DNA of 64,000 bases, taken from positions 372,001 to 436,000 of the forward strand of contig JACAAK010000013.1 in NCBI GenBank assembly GCA_025093985.1, given 5' to 3'. Below the pieces are notes generated by a model. That model saw nothing but the letters and a program-made list of their open reading frames with translations. It did no database searches and was not told the DNA's origin. A program made the position numbers and the translations under genes. Of the stretch, positions 23,951-37,674 are shown one piece after another. The DNA is from Calvatia gigantea. Its lineage: Eukaryota; Basidiomycota; Agaricomycetes; Agaricales; Lycoperdaceae. Positions within the stretch are counted from its first letter, which is position 1. Every line of letters starts with the position of its first letter.

Positions 23951-25660
23951 GGCAGTATACCAAGAATGGACCTGGACACAGTACACTTGACGATAGATCG
24001 GTTGCCGAAGTATTGACGTTTGAAAGCTATGCGCGTTCTTGTTTCGAGCGGCTATCTCGGCAGGGGGGGAGCGTGTTACTTCAACTTCCTCTTCCCAATC
24101 GGGACACCAAGGCCAAACCTCCTCGTAAACATTGAAGTGCGAGTGGCACGCCGGGACAGGCGCAGAAGCAATATACCTGATGATAGGTCGGCTGTCGAAG
24201 TACTTAGATTCAACATTTACGCGTGTTCTTGTTTTGGACGATTATCTCAGTGAAGGTGGATGAAGTATTCGGCAGAAAAACTCGGTCTCTTGGTCCGGGC
24301 CTGCGGGTTACAAAGCCTTGTGTTAGGTTTCGGGGTGCGATCGGGTTGGGAAATTACATCAGACCCACTACCCCTGTTGCATCCAAAGGGGCATGAGTCC
24401 AATGAGGCTTTTGGAACAGTTGAGCTGGCTGTTGGCAGAACTTGGGAGTTTGGGTGCGTGTAACATCGTTCCTTCGGGGGGTGCGAGGTCCGTTGCATGG
24501 GAAAGCGACTGCGTTCCTGATCCCGGAAGAGGTGTTGAGAGCTTTGCCGACATTATGACATAAGACCTGTTGGGCACGAAATGGGTAGAGATCACCACGC
24601 CGCCCGGGTTGGGTAGTGTGCTAGAGGTAGATCTTGGGCGTAGTCCTAGCGTTGGAGGAGGACATCTAAGCTGTGGCCACGGGATTACGGAAATGCCAAA
24701 GAAGAGGGAAAGGAACAATCATCTGCCCTTTGTAGAGACGGGGGGGGGGGAAACCAATAAGCGGCGCGGAAACATAGACTAAACTGAGAAATCAGTAACA
24801 CGAATGAAATCGAAGATTTCGCGACTCACTAGTTGCTTTGTTGTAACCATCAGCTAGAGTCTGGGACATAGCAATTCGTGCAACGTGCTCGCTACGTATG
24901 CTGTCATGATAGCTGGCATGGGAACGATGGGCACGGACCGCGGGGAACCACTGTTCTACCTTATCGTCCTCTCGTTCATTCCCATCTTTTGCTCAACACC
25001 GTATGACCCTTGTGATCCTATATTCTGCTCGTTGTCCTGACCGTGAGTTGCTTGACGCGCATTCCGTAGGCTCGTGCAACGACAACATTGGCCTGATGAA
25101 GGTCCCGGGCTGGAACTGGACCTTGAGCTAGCATTGGACGTATCTTGAGATTCGAACATGGTTTCGAGTGATGCAAGTCTGCACGCGACCCATAAGCTGA
25201 CATCCAATACAAAAGCAGGTGTGAACTCCCGATTTGAGCCTTTCTGATCACAATGGTGGCCGACAGAACGAAAATCTGAGAGAGGGTATAGGATGGAAGA
25301 ACGCCAGTTTCCTTTTAGCTCTCGGTGAATGAGGGCCGGAGGAGGGAAGATCGAACATGGGTACAGGTAGTTCGCGACTGTGAGGCAGACATAACTGATG
25401 TACCAGAGAGAGGGATGAGCTACGGGAGGAATATTAGCAATACACGCAATGGAGGTTTAACGGAAGATGAACGTAAGAATTGTTCAGTACAACGATAACC
25501 ACACAGGATCACTCCCATTGCCACCCAGGATCATACCCATGGCCGTATCAGGTGGAAGTACGTCTGAATGACGGTAAACGGGGTACTAAAACCCTTCACA
25601 GCGCTTGCGAGTAGCTTCAATGAATGGCGTCAACGAAGGTGAGCAGGCTGAGGATGAAGT
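23951..25660 (-). repeat. Family A gene-like repeat copy
   Basis: The 3' part (24020-24430) is close to 11830-12060 and 35800-36070. The open stretch 24718-24368 covers the KALNTSSGIRNAV segment in an adjacent frame. The 5' part (25207-24956, 25640) leads into the flank of NACHT copy 3, as in the other units. Confidence 0.45.
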
Positions 25661-25949
25661 ATTTGCTTGTGTTTGAACCGGAGAGGGGCGTTTTGAAGAG
25701 TGTTGCGGGCGGCAACACTGGACTCTATCACCGCAGAACCCATCTACATGCTCAAAAGGGACAATGTCGAGCCCCGACTGAGTATCTCCTCACCACATCA
25801 CCAAGGGAGCTTGGGTACGTGCACGAATCCTTTTCTAGTAAACCGACTCACACCCTGTCTATCTAGAAATAGAGCGCGGGCAACACCTATGATGCACACC
25901 TTCCCCACGACCATCATAATGTCACACTAAAGATCTGGAGCACTGCCTG

Positions 25950-26093
25950 ATTCTTTTTCGTGGAAGGGTGTATGCTCATTCTCGATTGCACACAGCAGCC
26001 CACATTGCTTATGCTTCGTTCCTTAACACCATCTGTCCTCATATTGAACGACTCTCTTCGGCGGTTCCCCCTTTCAATCACCGGGTTTATTCA
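25950..26093 (+). promoter_or_regulatory. Conserved 5' flank of NACHT copy 3
   Basis: Carries GAAGGGTGTATGCTCATTCTC, CACACAGCAGCCCACATTGC and ATTCAATG at the start codon, matching the flanks of the other copies. Confidence 0.4.
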
Positions 26094-28397
26094 ATGTCGA
26101 TTTTCCAAAACGCACAGGGGTTCGAGGTCAACGGTGGCCAGTTTACAGCAACCACCATCACCAACAGCAATAATTACCTGAGTGTCCCAACTGGTAAGCT
26201 TCGCCAACATGGGCAAGCTGATGAACTAATCTCGGACTAGGTATCGATATCCTGCGCGAAGCGTCCGCTCCTGAAGCTGCACACGATTCTTCCTCTCGTA
26301 CATACTCCCCTCGGTGTTTCCCTGGAACGCGTGAACAATACATCGAAGATATTGTACGCCGGGCTATCCCTTCCCTCGGCGACACACCTCTTCCTATATA
26401 CTGGATGAGAGGCCCAGCTGGAGTCGGCAAATCTGCCATTGCTCAGACATGCGCTGAGAGACTCCAGGACATGGGAGTGCTCGGTGCCGCTTTTTTCTTC
26501 TCGGTCAGCGGACAACACAAACCGGAGAAGTTCTTTCCCTCCATCGCATATCAGCTCTCCACTGTCCATCCCGCCTACTGTGACATTATCAATAAGAAGA
26601 TCTGCCATGACAAAACCATCGTCGACAAGGCGATGCACTTTCAGTTCCGATATCTGATTAGCGAACCGCTACAGGAACTAGAGGAAAATGGAAGCGGGAT
26701 TAGGAAGGGGGTCCAGGTATTCGTTGATGGGCTTGACGAGTGTGAGGGGGTGGACGCCCAATGCGAGATCATCCGTATCACTGCTGCAGCCGTGTCAAAA
26801 GGCGTCATTCCCTTACGCTGGGCTTTCTTCAGTCGTCCGGAGCCTCATATCGAGACCATGTTCTCCAGAACTAACGTATCCCCCTATTGCTACAAGACGA
26901 TATTGCCAATCTCAAGAGACGCTGATGGAGAAATCGAACTGTATCTCAGGAACTGCTTCGACAACATCCTCCCACGTCACAACACTTCAACACAGGCTCT
27001 ATGGCCCTCCGCTGAAGAAATGAAGACAGTCGTTGCTGCTGCGGACGGGTCATTCATCTACGCCACAACAGTTGCTCGATTTGTCAGTCGTCGGGATTCG
27101 CTCAGCCCTCAGAAGCGTTTACTTGCGATAATTGACGTGATTTTGGATCGTCGCTCTCGTGCTGGCACCAGCGGCGATGCACTGTTTGCCGAGCTGGATG
27201 CATTCTACATGTTGATTTTGCAACGCATTCCTCTGGAAATCTTCCCATCTGTCCATTTACTGCTTGCTCTGATATGTCGACTTGGAGGTTCGAGTGCGAT
27301 ACTTGCTGCTAACCTCCTGAAGATGTCTAAAGATGAGCTTGAAAATGTCTGTAACCACGTGAGCGCTGTTGTCCGCTTTGAGGACCTAGGCAAAGGCCTC
27401 GAGCTCGACCCCACCATCAGCACGAGTTGCACTTACACACAGACCAGTCACGATGTCATTCAGGGACTTGGTCAGCAAGTTCGTGATCACCTCGGGCGGG
27501 TCAGCTTCTATCACAAGTCCTTTGATAACTTCCTCCTTGACCCAGCACGCTCGGGTAGCTATTGTGTCAAGGCCTCAGAAGCGCTGGCGGCACACTTTGT
27601 CAAAATTTATCTCGACTATGATCGAAGCTTTTGCTGGCGTGGCTCAGGTGGGTTTACACCAACGCGCTTCTTTTACCCCTGCTCATGACCTTTCTGTCCC
27701 TAGAATTGGTTCTTGCACCTGGTATACCTGATTCGGCGGCCTCTCTTTCCTATCCGTACACAAATGAATTGGTCAACTCAATCCTCAAAACCTTTGTCTA
27801 TCTTGAGGTTGGTAGTGAAGACCGAGACTGTTTTTCTGCACCTCTAGGAGCCAGAGGGTTGGATGTTGACCGCGATTTTCGCAAGTACCTGCACATCTAC
27901 ACTTTTGACACCGCCACCAGTTCTCCGTATCTTCGCCTGATCTGGGGTTGCGTATCTCAGAGAAAAGAGTCTCCGGGAATTTTCATTGATTATATTTCGC
28001 GCAATGAGTTTTCCAGACTTGATGTGGTCGAATTTAAATCAGTAAATATTTTCATCTTGACATATAGCCACCCTGGTTTTGACCAGACATTTTGAAGATG
28101 ATCAGACAGCAGGAGCAAGCAAAAATTATCCGACGATACCATCCGAACTTGGCTTCGAGGGTCAAGTCACTCCTTCGCAACAAATCCTGGGAGAGTGTCG
28201 AGTCTGCTGTGTATCGCATGGGACATGGTGAGAAGTCGATCTTTTGGTATTGGGAGATCAACCACAAGCTGCAATATTATCGTTCGTTCCGTGCAATCGA
28301 TTTAGCAGAGGGAGAGAAGAGGTTTCGAGAGGAGGATTTTAATTTGTGGCCTGAGTACGATCACGAGAATAACGGTGACGGTGACGATGACAAATGA
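26094..28397 (+). CDS. NACHT-domain NTPase (nwd2-like fungal NLR), copy 3, intact with short tail
   Basis: Exons 26094-26193, 26241-27647, 27704-28041, 28098-28397; total 2145 bases, 714 residues. The leader is MSIFQNAQGFEV, then GGQFTATT. NACHT motifs GPAGVGKS, VFVDGLDEC and FFSRPE are intact, as is YHKSFDNFLLDP, where FHHKS has become FYHKS. The exon-4 module (IRQQEQAKIIRRYHP, FWYWEINHKLQYYRS, EEDFNLW) is complete, but the acidic tail ends early at GDGDDDK. Directly after the stop another frame continues with a charged stretch ending KEGRKDDSS, resembling the tail of the minus-strand pseudogene at 56538 (KEDRKEGSS), so the tail has probably been shortened by a frameshift. Internally 26770-27050 is nearly identical to copy 4. 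Confidence 0.86.
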
Positions 28398-29180
28398 TAA
28401 CAAGGACAGCGTCAAGGATGGGGATGAGGTCGCGAAAGAGGGTAGGAAGGATGATAGTTCTTCACGAGCTCCAGCAAATGGCCAAAAGTAATGAACTCAT
28501 TCTCCAAAACCATGAAGGCTTGCCATGCGGAAGGAGAAACTCTCGAATTGTGAAAGGATCAAATTGGTGAGCTATGGACACTTCCAAGTACGGGGATTGT
28601 TTGCGTCGCTTAGGTGTAAATAGTCGATCCATGTATTTAGGCATATGTAGTACGAAAAGCGCTTGTTCTCATGAGTGGCCCAGTTCATGGACGGCTACAG
28701 CAACCCAAGTTGAAATCCCAATATATGGTAGTGCTGTCAATGCACTCTAAATACACCTCCGGTGTTTCCGTCCACTAAATGACGTCTGTGAAAAAGGAGT
28801 GCGAGTGGGCGCCATGAGCTACTTGGGCGCTCTTTGGTCGTATAATTTCCGGTCTGGGAAACTTGACTTTGATCTTCCAACTATTGGTCGATGTATTCCA
28901 CCTTCACCCCTTTCCTTCTGGTGTTAGCTAAATCCATGAGCATGTCCAACGCGTTCGGTAGGGTCTCAATACCTTCCACCATATCCCAGAACTAAAGTGG
29001 ATATATAACAAGAATTGGAAATATGACTCAACAAGTTCCGGCCCGCTACCGGAAACAACAGCCGCAACCTCATCTAGGCACGGCCGCATAACAGGCAATG
29101 TCAAAGGACGAGTGAGAGGAAGCATGCTATGCTCTTTGTAAAGACCTAGAGGAAACTGATGAGCGGCGTAGAACATAGAC
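28398..29180. other. 3' flank of NACHT copy 3 (type II module)
   Basis: It differs from the flank of copies 1, 2 and 4. Segments at 28460-28700 (GCTCCAGCAAATGG, AGTCGATCCATGTATTTAGGCAT) and 28840-29100 (a TATTTCCAATTC-type stretch, CCGGAAACAACAGCCG) recur inverted at 55990-56530 beside the NACHT pseudogene. The minus-strand frame 29176-28928 contains DEVAAVVSGSGPELVESYFQ, which looks protein-like but is unidentified. Confidence 0.45.
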
Positions 29181-29990
29181 TAGATTGAGAAATTAGGAAT
29201 GCCAACAAAATTAAGGGTTTCGCAACTCTCCAGTTGTATTGCCATAGCCACCAGGCAGAGTCTGGGTCGTATCGACTCAAACAACGCGCCCACTATAGGT
29301 ACTATTATAATAACTGGCACGGGGACGACGGGTATGGACCGTGGTGACCACCGTCCTATCTTATCACCTTCTCGCTCTCCGCTTCTCTTGTTCAACACCA
29401 TACGACACTTGTGATTCACTCTATTCACTGTTCTGATTGTAGGAGTTGGCATTGGACGTACCTTAGGACTCAAACGTGTTCTCAAGCAATGCAGGTCTGC
29501 ATGTAACCCATACATTGATGCTCCAGCACGCGAGCAGATGCAACCCTTTAATTTGAACCTTTCTGAGTGCGATGGTGGCCAATAAGACGAATTTGTGGGA
29601 GGGTATAGGATTAAAGAAGGACGGTTTCCTTTTGGTCTTTGGTGCGTGATTCTGCCCCAGCGGAATTGGAGGGGGGGGGTCGAACGTAAGTCCAGGCGGT
29701 TGTGATCTCACATCCCTGAGGCAGGGAAGAGTGATGTACAGGTTAAAGGAGATGAGCTAGAGGAGGAATGTTAATGACACCCATGATAAAGGGTTTAACG
29801 GAAGGCGAATGTGAGTTGGATAGCAATTGTGGCAGACGATGACCCGGAATGACGCGCAGTGCCATATTGGAAGGAAGTATGTCAATTTGCATGTATTGAA
29901 TGCATTGATGTCAAGTCCCGCCTCACCTCCTCGGGGCCAGGCATGCGCGTGAATAAACAGAGCATTGGCAACAAGCTTATGGACACATTC
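29181..29990 (-). repeat. Family A gene-like repeat, truncated
   Basis: Matches the 5' half of family A (for example GAGTTGGCATTGGACGTACCTTAGGA, then the LLATIALRKVQIKG region at 29711-29463). The usual 3' half is replaced by the type II NACHT flank. Confidence 0.4.
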
Positions 29991-30049
29991 TCGATATACT
30001 GGAGGCCTCCTGCTGTGTAGGACCCACCTCCCCTTTGTGCCACTCCTAG

Positions 30050-31440
30050 CACCCCTCACACGCATTAAACGCTCACCGGCACTCCCCACCTCTTCACACC
30101 TTTTCAATTCACCTATGCTCTCATTTATCCCTGCGATGCAGGCTACGCTCACCCTGACTGTCTCAGGGGGTACCCACGACGCAGAAGCGTTTCTCCAGTT
30201 GATATCGAATGCAGTGGTGTCGGAATGCTATGTCAGTACGTCACTGTGGTTGAATGGCGCTCTGTTCGTGCACTAACTGATGGCTCATATAATTTCTTCT
30301 CTGGCGTATAAACCAACAACAACCAACTGCAGCACCGTGTGCGACTTCTAACGACTTACCCTGTTCCCTCAAACCCCGACAAATTCAAGGAAAAATCTGA
30401 TTTATGCAGCACGATCTGATATCCTGCTTGCCAATGGCGCCCCTCCATTTCATTTGGTCCAGTGACCTCTGAACGCAAAGCCCGTTTCCCATCTTCTTCA
30501 CTGTTACTGTACCCGTTGTCGCCATCATTGTCATCGTCGATACCTCAATGTTTCAACCACCGAAATCCAAACAATGGAACAAATAGAATGATACCTCACC
30601 TACACACGTCCACGATCGAAAGCACACTCAAACATAAGATTAGAAAAGCCAACAAAATTCAGCATTCACACGCAAAATTCGCAGTGTTGAATGTTATGAT
30701 GCGCGAATGAGGGAACGGGAGGGGATGATGTTACTGCCACTACTGCTACAGTAGGCCCTACCGCTTCAGCCGATCCCCCAAGTGTTGGTGTCCTTGACTT
30801 GCTATGGAAACCTTGGCCACTGCGGCAACTGATGACGGGATTCTGAATGAGAAGGTGGATGACGGGTTGTGAGTTAGGGTGGTACAGTTGATACTTGGGG
30901 AAACGGAGGGGGAAAAGGGATGGTAGCGAGATTGGGAGGTCTTGAGATTGTGGAAAAGAATATGTGATGGTGCACGCAGTGGGCCAATTGGAGGAATCGT
31001 TCTGGAGCATGTTGGTTTTCATGGTGCGTTCGATTCTTGGCTTCTTCACTTCTTTATTCTCGCTGACTCATTTTTGAAGGGACATCGCAAGTTTCTCTTG
31101 ATGTACTTACAGGTTTTATGATGGAGTATATCCCCGAACTATCAAGTTTCTGTATGACAAAAATTCGACGACTCTGACACCTGAGGTAAATTGTCTTGGT
31201 TTGGCTTACCACCACCGTGGCTTATGATTCCTTTCAGAACTTAACCATTCTACATATATCACTTGGAAGCGATAACTCAAAGATTCAGAACCTGGAGAAA
31301 TGTATTCGTGGTGACATGGACGGTCCTCGACCAGATCGAATCAACTACGAGAGGCTGATATTTATCAAGAAATGGTGAGCATCTCTGTATTTGAGTATTT
31401 TCCTATGTTCAACTACCCCAGACTGCCGGAAAAGTACAAT
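30050..31440 (+). repeat. Family B gene-like repeat copy
   Basis: The first exon is well preserved: a frame from ATG 30136 reads MQATLTLTVSGGTHDAEAFL and runs to a donor at about 30237 (GTACGTCAC). Later segments (30400-30980, 31190-31430 with HISLGSDNSKIQNLEKCIRG) follow in the usual order with broken frames. It ends before the Pro-rich C-terminal part. Confidence 0.45.
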
Positions 31441-32039
31441 TTTTAAATGCAGCTTCAACCGTTGATTCAACCCACACACACACCACGTTAGGGCGGTTCG
31501 GCACCGCACTTATTTGAACCAACAAGGGCACTGGGGGGATTCACGGCGTTTGTCGTCGAGATATTGAAGTTGAGAGCGGGGAAGTTGAACGTGATGGTCT
31601 GGGCGGAAGTGTGAAGTCGACGATCTTAAGGCAGCAAAGGGCGGTGCATGGGTTAGAACGATGATCTACAGGAGCTTCAGCGGCCCTACTTCCAGACAAA
31701 TTGGTTGTAGCAGTTGGACAAGTTTTCGACAACTGAGGCAAACTGTCTTGCTTTGGCTTACAGCTACCATGGCTAACAGTTCTTAGGAAATTATTCTATA
31801 TCCGGGACCCGGAGAAATATGTACGCGACGATATGGAACGGTCTCAACGAGATGAAAGAAAGAGATTGTTGGGGTTTGTCGAAGAATGGTGAGTGTTTTC
31901 TGTTTGGTAACCCAGCCTGTGCTCAACAAACCCAGATAGCCCGAGAAATTCCGGAAGACGGGAACTTATCTGAGGAAGAGGGCGGGACGGTTGCGCTCTC
32001 TGTGTACAGATCCTCCTGCACCCAACATCGTTTACATGG
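31441..32039. repeat. Mosaic of short family A and family B fragments
   Basis: 31560-31700 resembles the middle of family A. CAGCGGCCCTACTTCCAGACAA at about 31679 matches the junction at 5880. 31740-32010 resembles the 3' part of family B (AGAAATTCCGGAAGACGGGAAC). No gene is supported. Confidence 0.35.
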
Positions 32040-33560
32040 CGTTTTGTAAGAGTCGACCCGCTTGTTGCCAGAGGTTGGGAGCTTGAATATAATGCCGTTT
32101 ATTAGGTGTTCGGGTGTGTCGCACAAGGAAGCAACAGTGTTCCCGCAGAGGTGGCGTCGTGAGCCTTGCCAGCCTTATGGACGTGGGAAGTATTAGAGAA
32201 GGAGTATTGGACAGTCTGTCGGAAAAAAGTCTTGAGCAGAGCCTTGGTGTTGGAAGAGGACGTCTGCGGGCCACAGGGTTGTTGGATGCTTTGAATCGGG
32301 GGAAGGAGGAATCATCGTACACCCCCTGAAGAGACCGGGAGGGGACCAACGAGAGGTGCGGAAACATAGACCAAAATGATAAATTAGTGACGCCAATGAA
32401 ACTGGGGATTCTACGACTCACCAACTACGTCTCTGTTGCCGTCAGAGCATGGGCTGTAGCATCAACATACTCAGGCGATACACCATGGGGACCGGGGGGG
32501 GGGAGGGTTGACAAACCCGGAGTGTAGAGACGAGCATCCTATCTTATCAACCTTGTTGCTCTCCGCGTTCCCTCCCCTATCTCTCGTTCAACGCCGTACA
32601 ATCCCTGTGATTCATTCTGCCCATTGTCCTAATCGCTGTCGTAATTAACACGCGTTCCACAAACTCGGAAGAGCCCGAGCTGGAACATGAGCTTAAGCTA
32701 GAACGAGGTCGAGATCTAAGTTGAGAGTGGGATTTGGCATGGACCTATCTTAGGATTCGAACGTGGTTTTGAGTGAGGCGAGCCTGCACGCGACCCATAA
32801 GCTAACATTCAATACAAAAGCAGGTGTGATCTCCCGATTTGAGCCTTTCTGATCGCGATAGCGGTCAATAGAACGAAGATCTGAGAGAGGGCATAGGATT
32901 GAGGAAGGCTAGTTTCCTTTTGGTTCTCGGTCAATGAGGGCCAGAGGAGGGAAGATCGTACGTGGGTACAGGTGGCTTGTGACTGTGAGGCAGAAAGAAC
33001 CTATGCATAGAGAGAAAGATGAGCTACGGGAGGGATAGTAGCACTACTCGCAATGGAGGTTTAACAGAAGACCAACGTAAGAATTGTTACAATGATGGCC
33101 ACACAAAATCACTCCCATTGCCATATCAGGGGGAATTACGTCTGAATGACGGTAACCTGGGTACTGTGATCCTTCACAGCGCTTGCGAGTAGCTTCAATG
33201 AATGGCGTCAATGAAGGTGAGCCGGCTGAGGACGAAGTGTTTGCTTATGTTTGAACCGGAGAGGGGTGCTTTGAAAGGGTGTTGCCAGAAACACTGGAAT
33301 GTGCTGAAGTTGGCGGCTGTTGGAGGGGGTTGGAGTAGATACTTTACAGGAGGATTATTAGTGACACAAATGGCGGCGGGTTTATGGAGGACGCATGGAA
33401 GGACAGGCTTAACGAAGATGAGGACTCGGAGGACTTCAAGGAGGTATAGGGCTTGAAGAAAAGCGTTTTTTGGGTTTTGGGTACATGATTCGGCTTCACC
33501 GTCGGAATTGGAGGCGAGAGATTGAACGTGCACGTGATGGGTCATGTGAACGTGATAAAG
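32040..33560 (-). repeat. Family A gene-like repeat material, probably two partial copies
   Basis: 32040-33250 is colinear with 24440-25660. At about 33250 (TTTGAACCGGAGAGGGG) the sequence changes to a second partial A copy containing a 116-codon minus-strand frame (33545-33195) with no known domain. An AGCTTCAATGAATGGCGTCA block at about 33190 recurs at 13270, 25613 and 37080. Confidence 0.4.
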
Positions 33561-35420
33561 CCGTGGACCCTAAAGTAGAAGGGACCGATATATTACGGAT
33601 TAGACTCAGAGTAGAGGGATATTATGATCCCAGGAGGGAGGGTTGACAAAGGACATACATACTAAAGATCGGCTCGATGACGATGAGGACAAGGAGGACC
33701 CAGACGCCAGCTGTTGCACACTAATAACGGTGACCCTCAGAATTTAACTCAGCACCATATCAAGCGGAAGTCCATAAAGGCAGGAGTGAGCACCTGAGCA
33801 ACGATAGAAGGTGGTGATCACGGGGCGAAAGTAACTTCAATGGCGGCAGGTTCGTGAAGTGATTGCAGGTGCTCGAAGCGTTAACGTTAACGGTGACAAC
33901 TTGAACTCAAGCGCTCGCCTTCTGCGTCTTCACCACCGTCAAGGAAGGCCAGGTATGGCAACCAATTGTTATCCGGTCGACTGACTCACCATCTCTCTCC
34001 AAAAACAGGCCATCGACAACATGTTCTAGGATTCTTCTATGGTATACTCAAGGGTATACCCCCAGACGCCCAAGGCAGTAAATCTCATCCGTGTTTCTAC
34101 CTATCAACACGACGTGAGTCACACTCACGCAGACTGTCTCAGAGGATAGCTGTGATGCGGAGGTGTTTCTAAAGCCGATATCGGAGGCAGTGGTTTCGGA
34201 CTACTACGGTGGTACGTCATTGCCGTCCGATATGCCTTAACTGACGGCTCAAGTTGCTATGTCTGACAGATAATCACCCAACGACAGCCGACCGTGGAAC
34301 GGTGTACGATTTGTAGCACCCTTTCCTGTTCCTTTAACCCCAGATGAATCAAAAAGTGAAACATTCTATTCACAGTTAGCAGCGGCACGATCCAACGCCC
34401 TACTCACCCCTTTTTATTCATTCAGTCCCATGTCTTCTGAACACCAAACCCGCTCCCCCTCATCTTCATGGTCGCCGTACCGGTCACCACCTTCATTACC
34501 ATCCTCGTCATCAATACCTCAACCACAAAAATCAAAACGACGGAAGAAACAAAGATGCCTCCACGGGAATCAGCAAAGGCCCATCAACATATGACAGACT
34601 CGGAGATTATAATCGAGTAACGAAAGGGATTTGATATACACTCGCGAACGAAGAAACGGAAGAGGGCGCTACCGCTGTTGTTGGAACTGCTGGCGGCCTT
34701 CTGGTCTTTTATGTGCCGGTGCATATGACCTTGCCACGGAAAGTGCGACCACTGCGGCAGCTGGTGATGAGATTTCGGATGAGAACCTGAATGAGAAATT
34801 GTGGGTTATGACGGCATTCGAGGAAAGGATAAGGGGAAAGAAAGGGTGTCGAAGTTGGGAGGTATTGAGAATGGAGAGAAGAATACGTGTGGACGCACAC
34901 AGTGGGCTGACCGGAAGATTTGGGGGAGGTTGGAATTCAAGGTGCGCTTGACTCTTGACTTGCTTAGCCATTATTGTCACCGACTCGTTTGTGAAGAGAT
35001 GTTGCGAGTTACACTGGATGTACCCGCATATGTTATGATGGAAGTAGCTTTCAAATGTTGGTCTAGCTATCAAGTTTTTGTGGATAATTGCTCAGTGACC
35101 ACTAGCTATGGCACCTGAGGTAAGCTATCTTGGTTTGGCTCACCACCATCACGCCTCATGGTTCCCTCAGAAAACCATCCTACGTACTGTATTTGAAAGC
35201 GGTAACCCAAAGGCTCAGGGTCTGCAGAAATATATTAGCGGCCACGTGGAAAGGTATTCGACTAGATTAAACAAACCAGAGAATACTGTTGGTGCCCGTT
35301 CAGAAATAGTGAGTATGTGTAGCTGGTCACTTGCTAGATGCGATTGTTGTTGTATAACCTTTTCTTTGAATTATGCGCACGGGTTGTGGGTAAATGCGAT
35401 CGGTTGAACAACACACTGTA
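33561..35420 (+). repeat. Family A remnant followed by a family B copy
   Basis: 33561-33870 is decayed family A. From about 33900 the B order follows: first exon (GACTGTCTCAGAGGATAGCTG at 34131), the middle disordered segments (34480-34950), then ILRTVFESGNPKAQGLQKYI at about 35180. It lacks the LTR found in the copy at 9630-11400 and so gives the empty site. B stops near 35420. Confidence 0.45.
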
Positions 35421-37130
35421 CCCAGGGATATTCTTTATTCCCGCCGTCTGCCTGTCATACACAACATCCTAACCGAGGGATCGCAGCGTCTCAGTGCACA
35501 GCTGAAATACCTGCGGAGAGATTGTTGAACGGTCAATCTACGTTTAGGAGACATACAGTATCATAATCCCCGGCGAAGAACCTAAGTCGGCAAAAATGAC
35601 GAACAACAAGATCTTCATACTCCTGAACCCTCCCTTCGCCAAATCACCCCTCGTACTCGGGTGCCCTTACTTTTGCGCTCACGTACTCCTGCTTGCATGG
35701 GATACGTCCTCTCAATCCTTCACCCGGCACCACGTAATCCCTCCATCCGACTTTCGCGACCCAAACCCCTTCCCAATTGGGACTCCAAGGCCAAACCTCC
35801 CTGTGAACAATGTAGTGGCACGCCGGGACAGGCACGGACGCCGTATATGTGGTGATAGGTCGGCGGTCGAAGTACTTAAACTCAACATTTACGCGTTGTC
35901 TTGCTTCGGCACAGGATTATCGGATTTTCGGTCCAGGCTTTCGGGTTTGGAAGTCTTGTGCTTAAATTTCGGGGCGCAATCGGGTTGGGAAGTTACGTGA
36001 GACCCGCTATCCCCGTTGCATCTCAAAGGGCCTGAGTCCGACGGGGCATTTGTAACAGTTGCACTGGCTGTTGGCAGAACTTGGGAGCTTGGGTACGTAA
36101 AACATTGTTTCTTGGGGTTCAGGTGCGAGGTGTGTTGCACCAGGAAGCGACAGTTCTCCTGATCCCGGAGGGGTTGTTGAGAGTTTTGCCGACGCTGCGG
36201 ACAGGGGAAGTGTTGAGCAAGGTGTGGATAGAGATTACTACATGCCTGAGTTAGACAGTCGCCTGGAGGTAGACCTTGGGAGTAGTCCTAGTGCCGGAGG
36301 AGGACATCTAAGTGTGACTCACAGGGTTACGGATATGCTAAAGAGGGAGAAAAGGAATGATTATATGCGCTTTGCGGGGACGGGGAGGAAACCAACGAGC
36401 AGGCAGTGCGGAAACATTGACTAAACTGATAAATTAATAACACGAAAGAAATCGAGGATTTCGCGACTCACCAGTTGCTTTGTCGTAACCATCAGCCAGA
36501 GCCTGGGCAGTAGCAATTCATACAACGTGCTTGCTGTATGTGCTGCCACGATAGCTGGTGGGAATCGTCCTATCATACCACCCTCTCGCTCTCCCCCATC
36601 TCTTGTTCAATGCCATACGACCTTGTGATGCCAAATTCTGCTCATCGTTCTGATTGTGAATTAATGGCGTGCGTTCCGTAGGCCTATGCAGCAACAACGT
36701 TGGTGAGATCAAAGGCCCGAGCTGGAACCGGACCCTGAGCCCGAGTGAGGTGTAGATCTAAAACGGGAGTAGGATTTGGCATTGGATGTATCTTGGGATG
36801 CAAAGATGGTTTTAGGGATGCGAGCCTCTGTGTAGCCCCCGGGCCAACAGATTCCAATACACAACCAGGTGTATTTACACCCCCCAATTTAAACCTTCCT
36901 GATTGTGACAGTAGATAATAGAACGAACACACGGGAGAGGAGCGATGTACAGGTTAGGGGAGATAAAATACGGGCCCATTGCCATACTGAGTGGGTATCC
37001 ATTGAGATACGAACGGGTAACAGTGCGGCAGTGAATGGCAGTGGCCGGGGTACTACAATCCTTCACCACGCTTGCGGGTAGCTTCAATGAATGGCGTCAA
37101 GTGAAGGTGGGCAAACTGGGGATGAAGTGT
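35421..37130 (-). repeat. Family A gene-like repeat copy
   Basis: The 3' part 35590-36070 matches 11580-12060; the 5' part leads to the flank of NACHT copy 4. The protein-like trace on the minus strand is fragmentary (MQHTSH and PSSQVLPTASATV at 36140-35889). Confidence 0.45.
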
Positions 37131-37519
37131 TTGCGTATGTTTGAACCTGGGGGTTACTTCGGTACCACTGGGTTCACTGATATCACTGCAGAACTCAGTC
37201 TACAGGCTCATAAGGGGCGATGCCGGGTCCCCGACAGACCGTCTCCTCACCACACTGTTAAGGGAGGCTAGGCATGTGCATGAACCCTTCTCCGGTAAAC
37301 TGACCCATACCATGTCCATCCAGAAGCACGGCGTTGGCAACACCTACCATCCATTGGAGGGTCTCTGCTTGACATCAGGACGATAACTCTCATCTGTAAC
37401 TCTAATTATCACAATGACGCCCAGAAATTCTAAGTTCCGCCCCACACTTCCGCAATCGTGGGCATTGGGCGCCTTTCTTATCATCATTGTAACGTGACAC
37501 CGAAGATCTGGAGCACTGC

Positions 37520-37674
37520 CCTTGCCTCGTGAAGGGCGTATGCTCACCCTCAGGCTCTAGTTCACACAGCAACCCACATTGCCTGTGCTTCGTTTCTTCC
37601 CCTCCCAACATCATCTATTCCTACATTGAACGACTCCCCCCGACGATCCCCCTCGCGATTACTGGGTCTATACA
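37520..37674 (+). promoter_or_regulatory. Conserved 5' flank of NACHT copy 4
   Basis: Contains GAAGGGCGTATGCTCA, CACACAGCAACCCACATTGC and TATACAATG at the start; closest by eye to copy 2. Confidence 0.4.
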
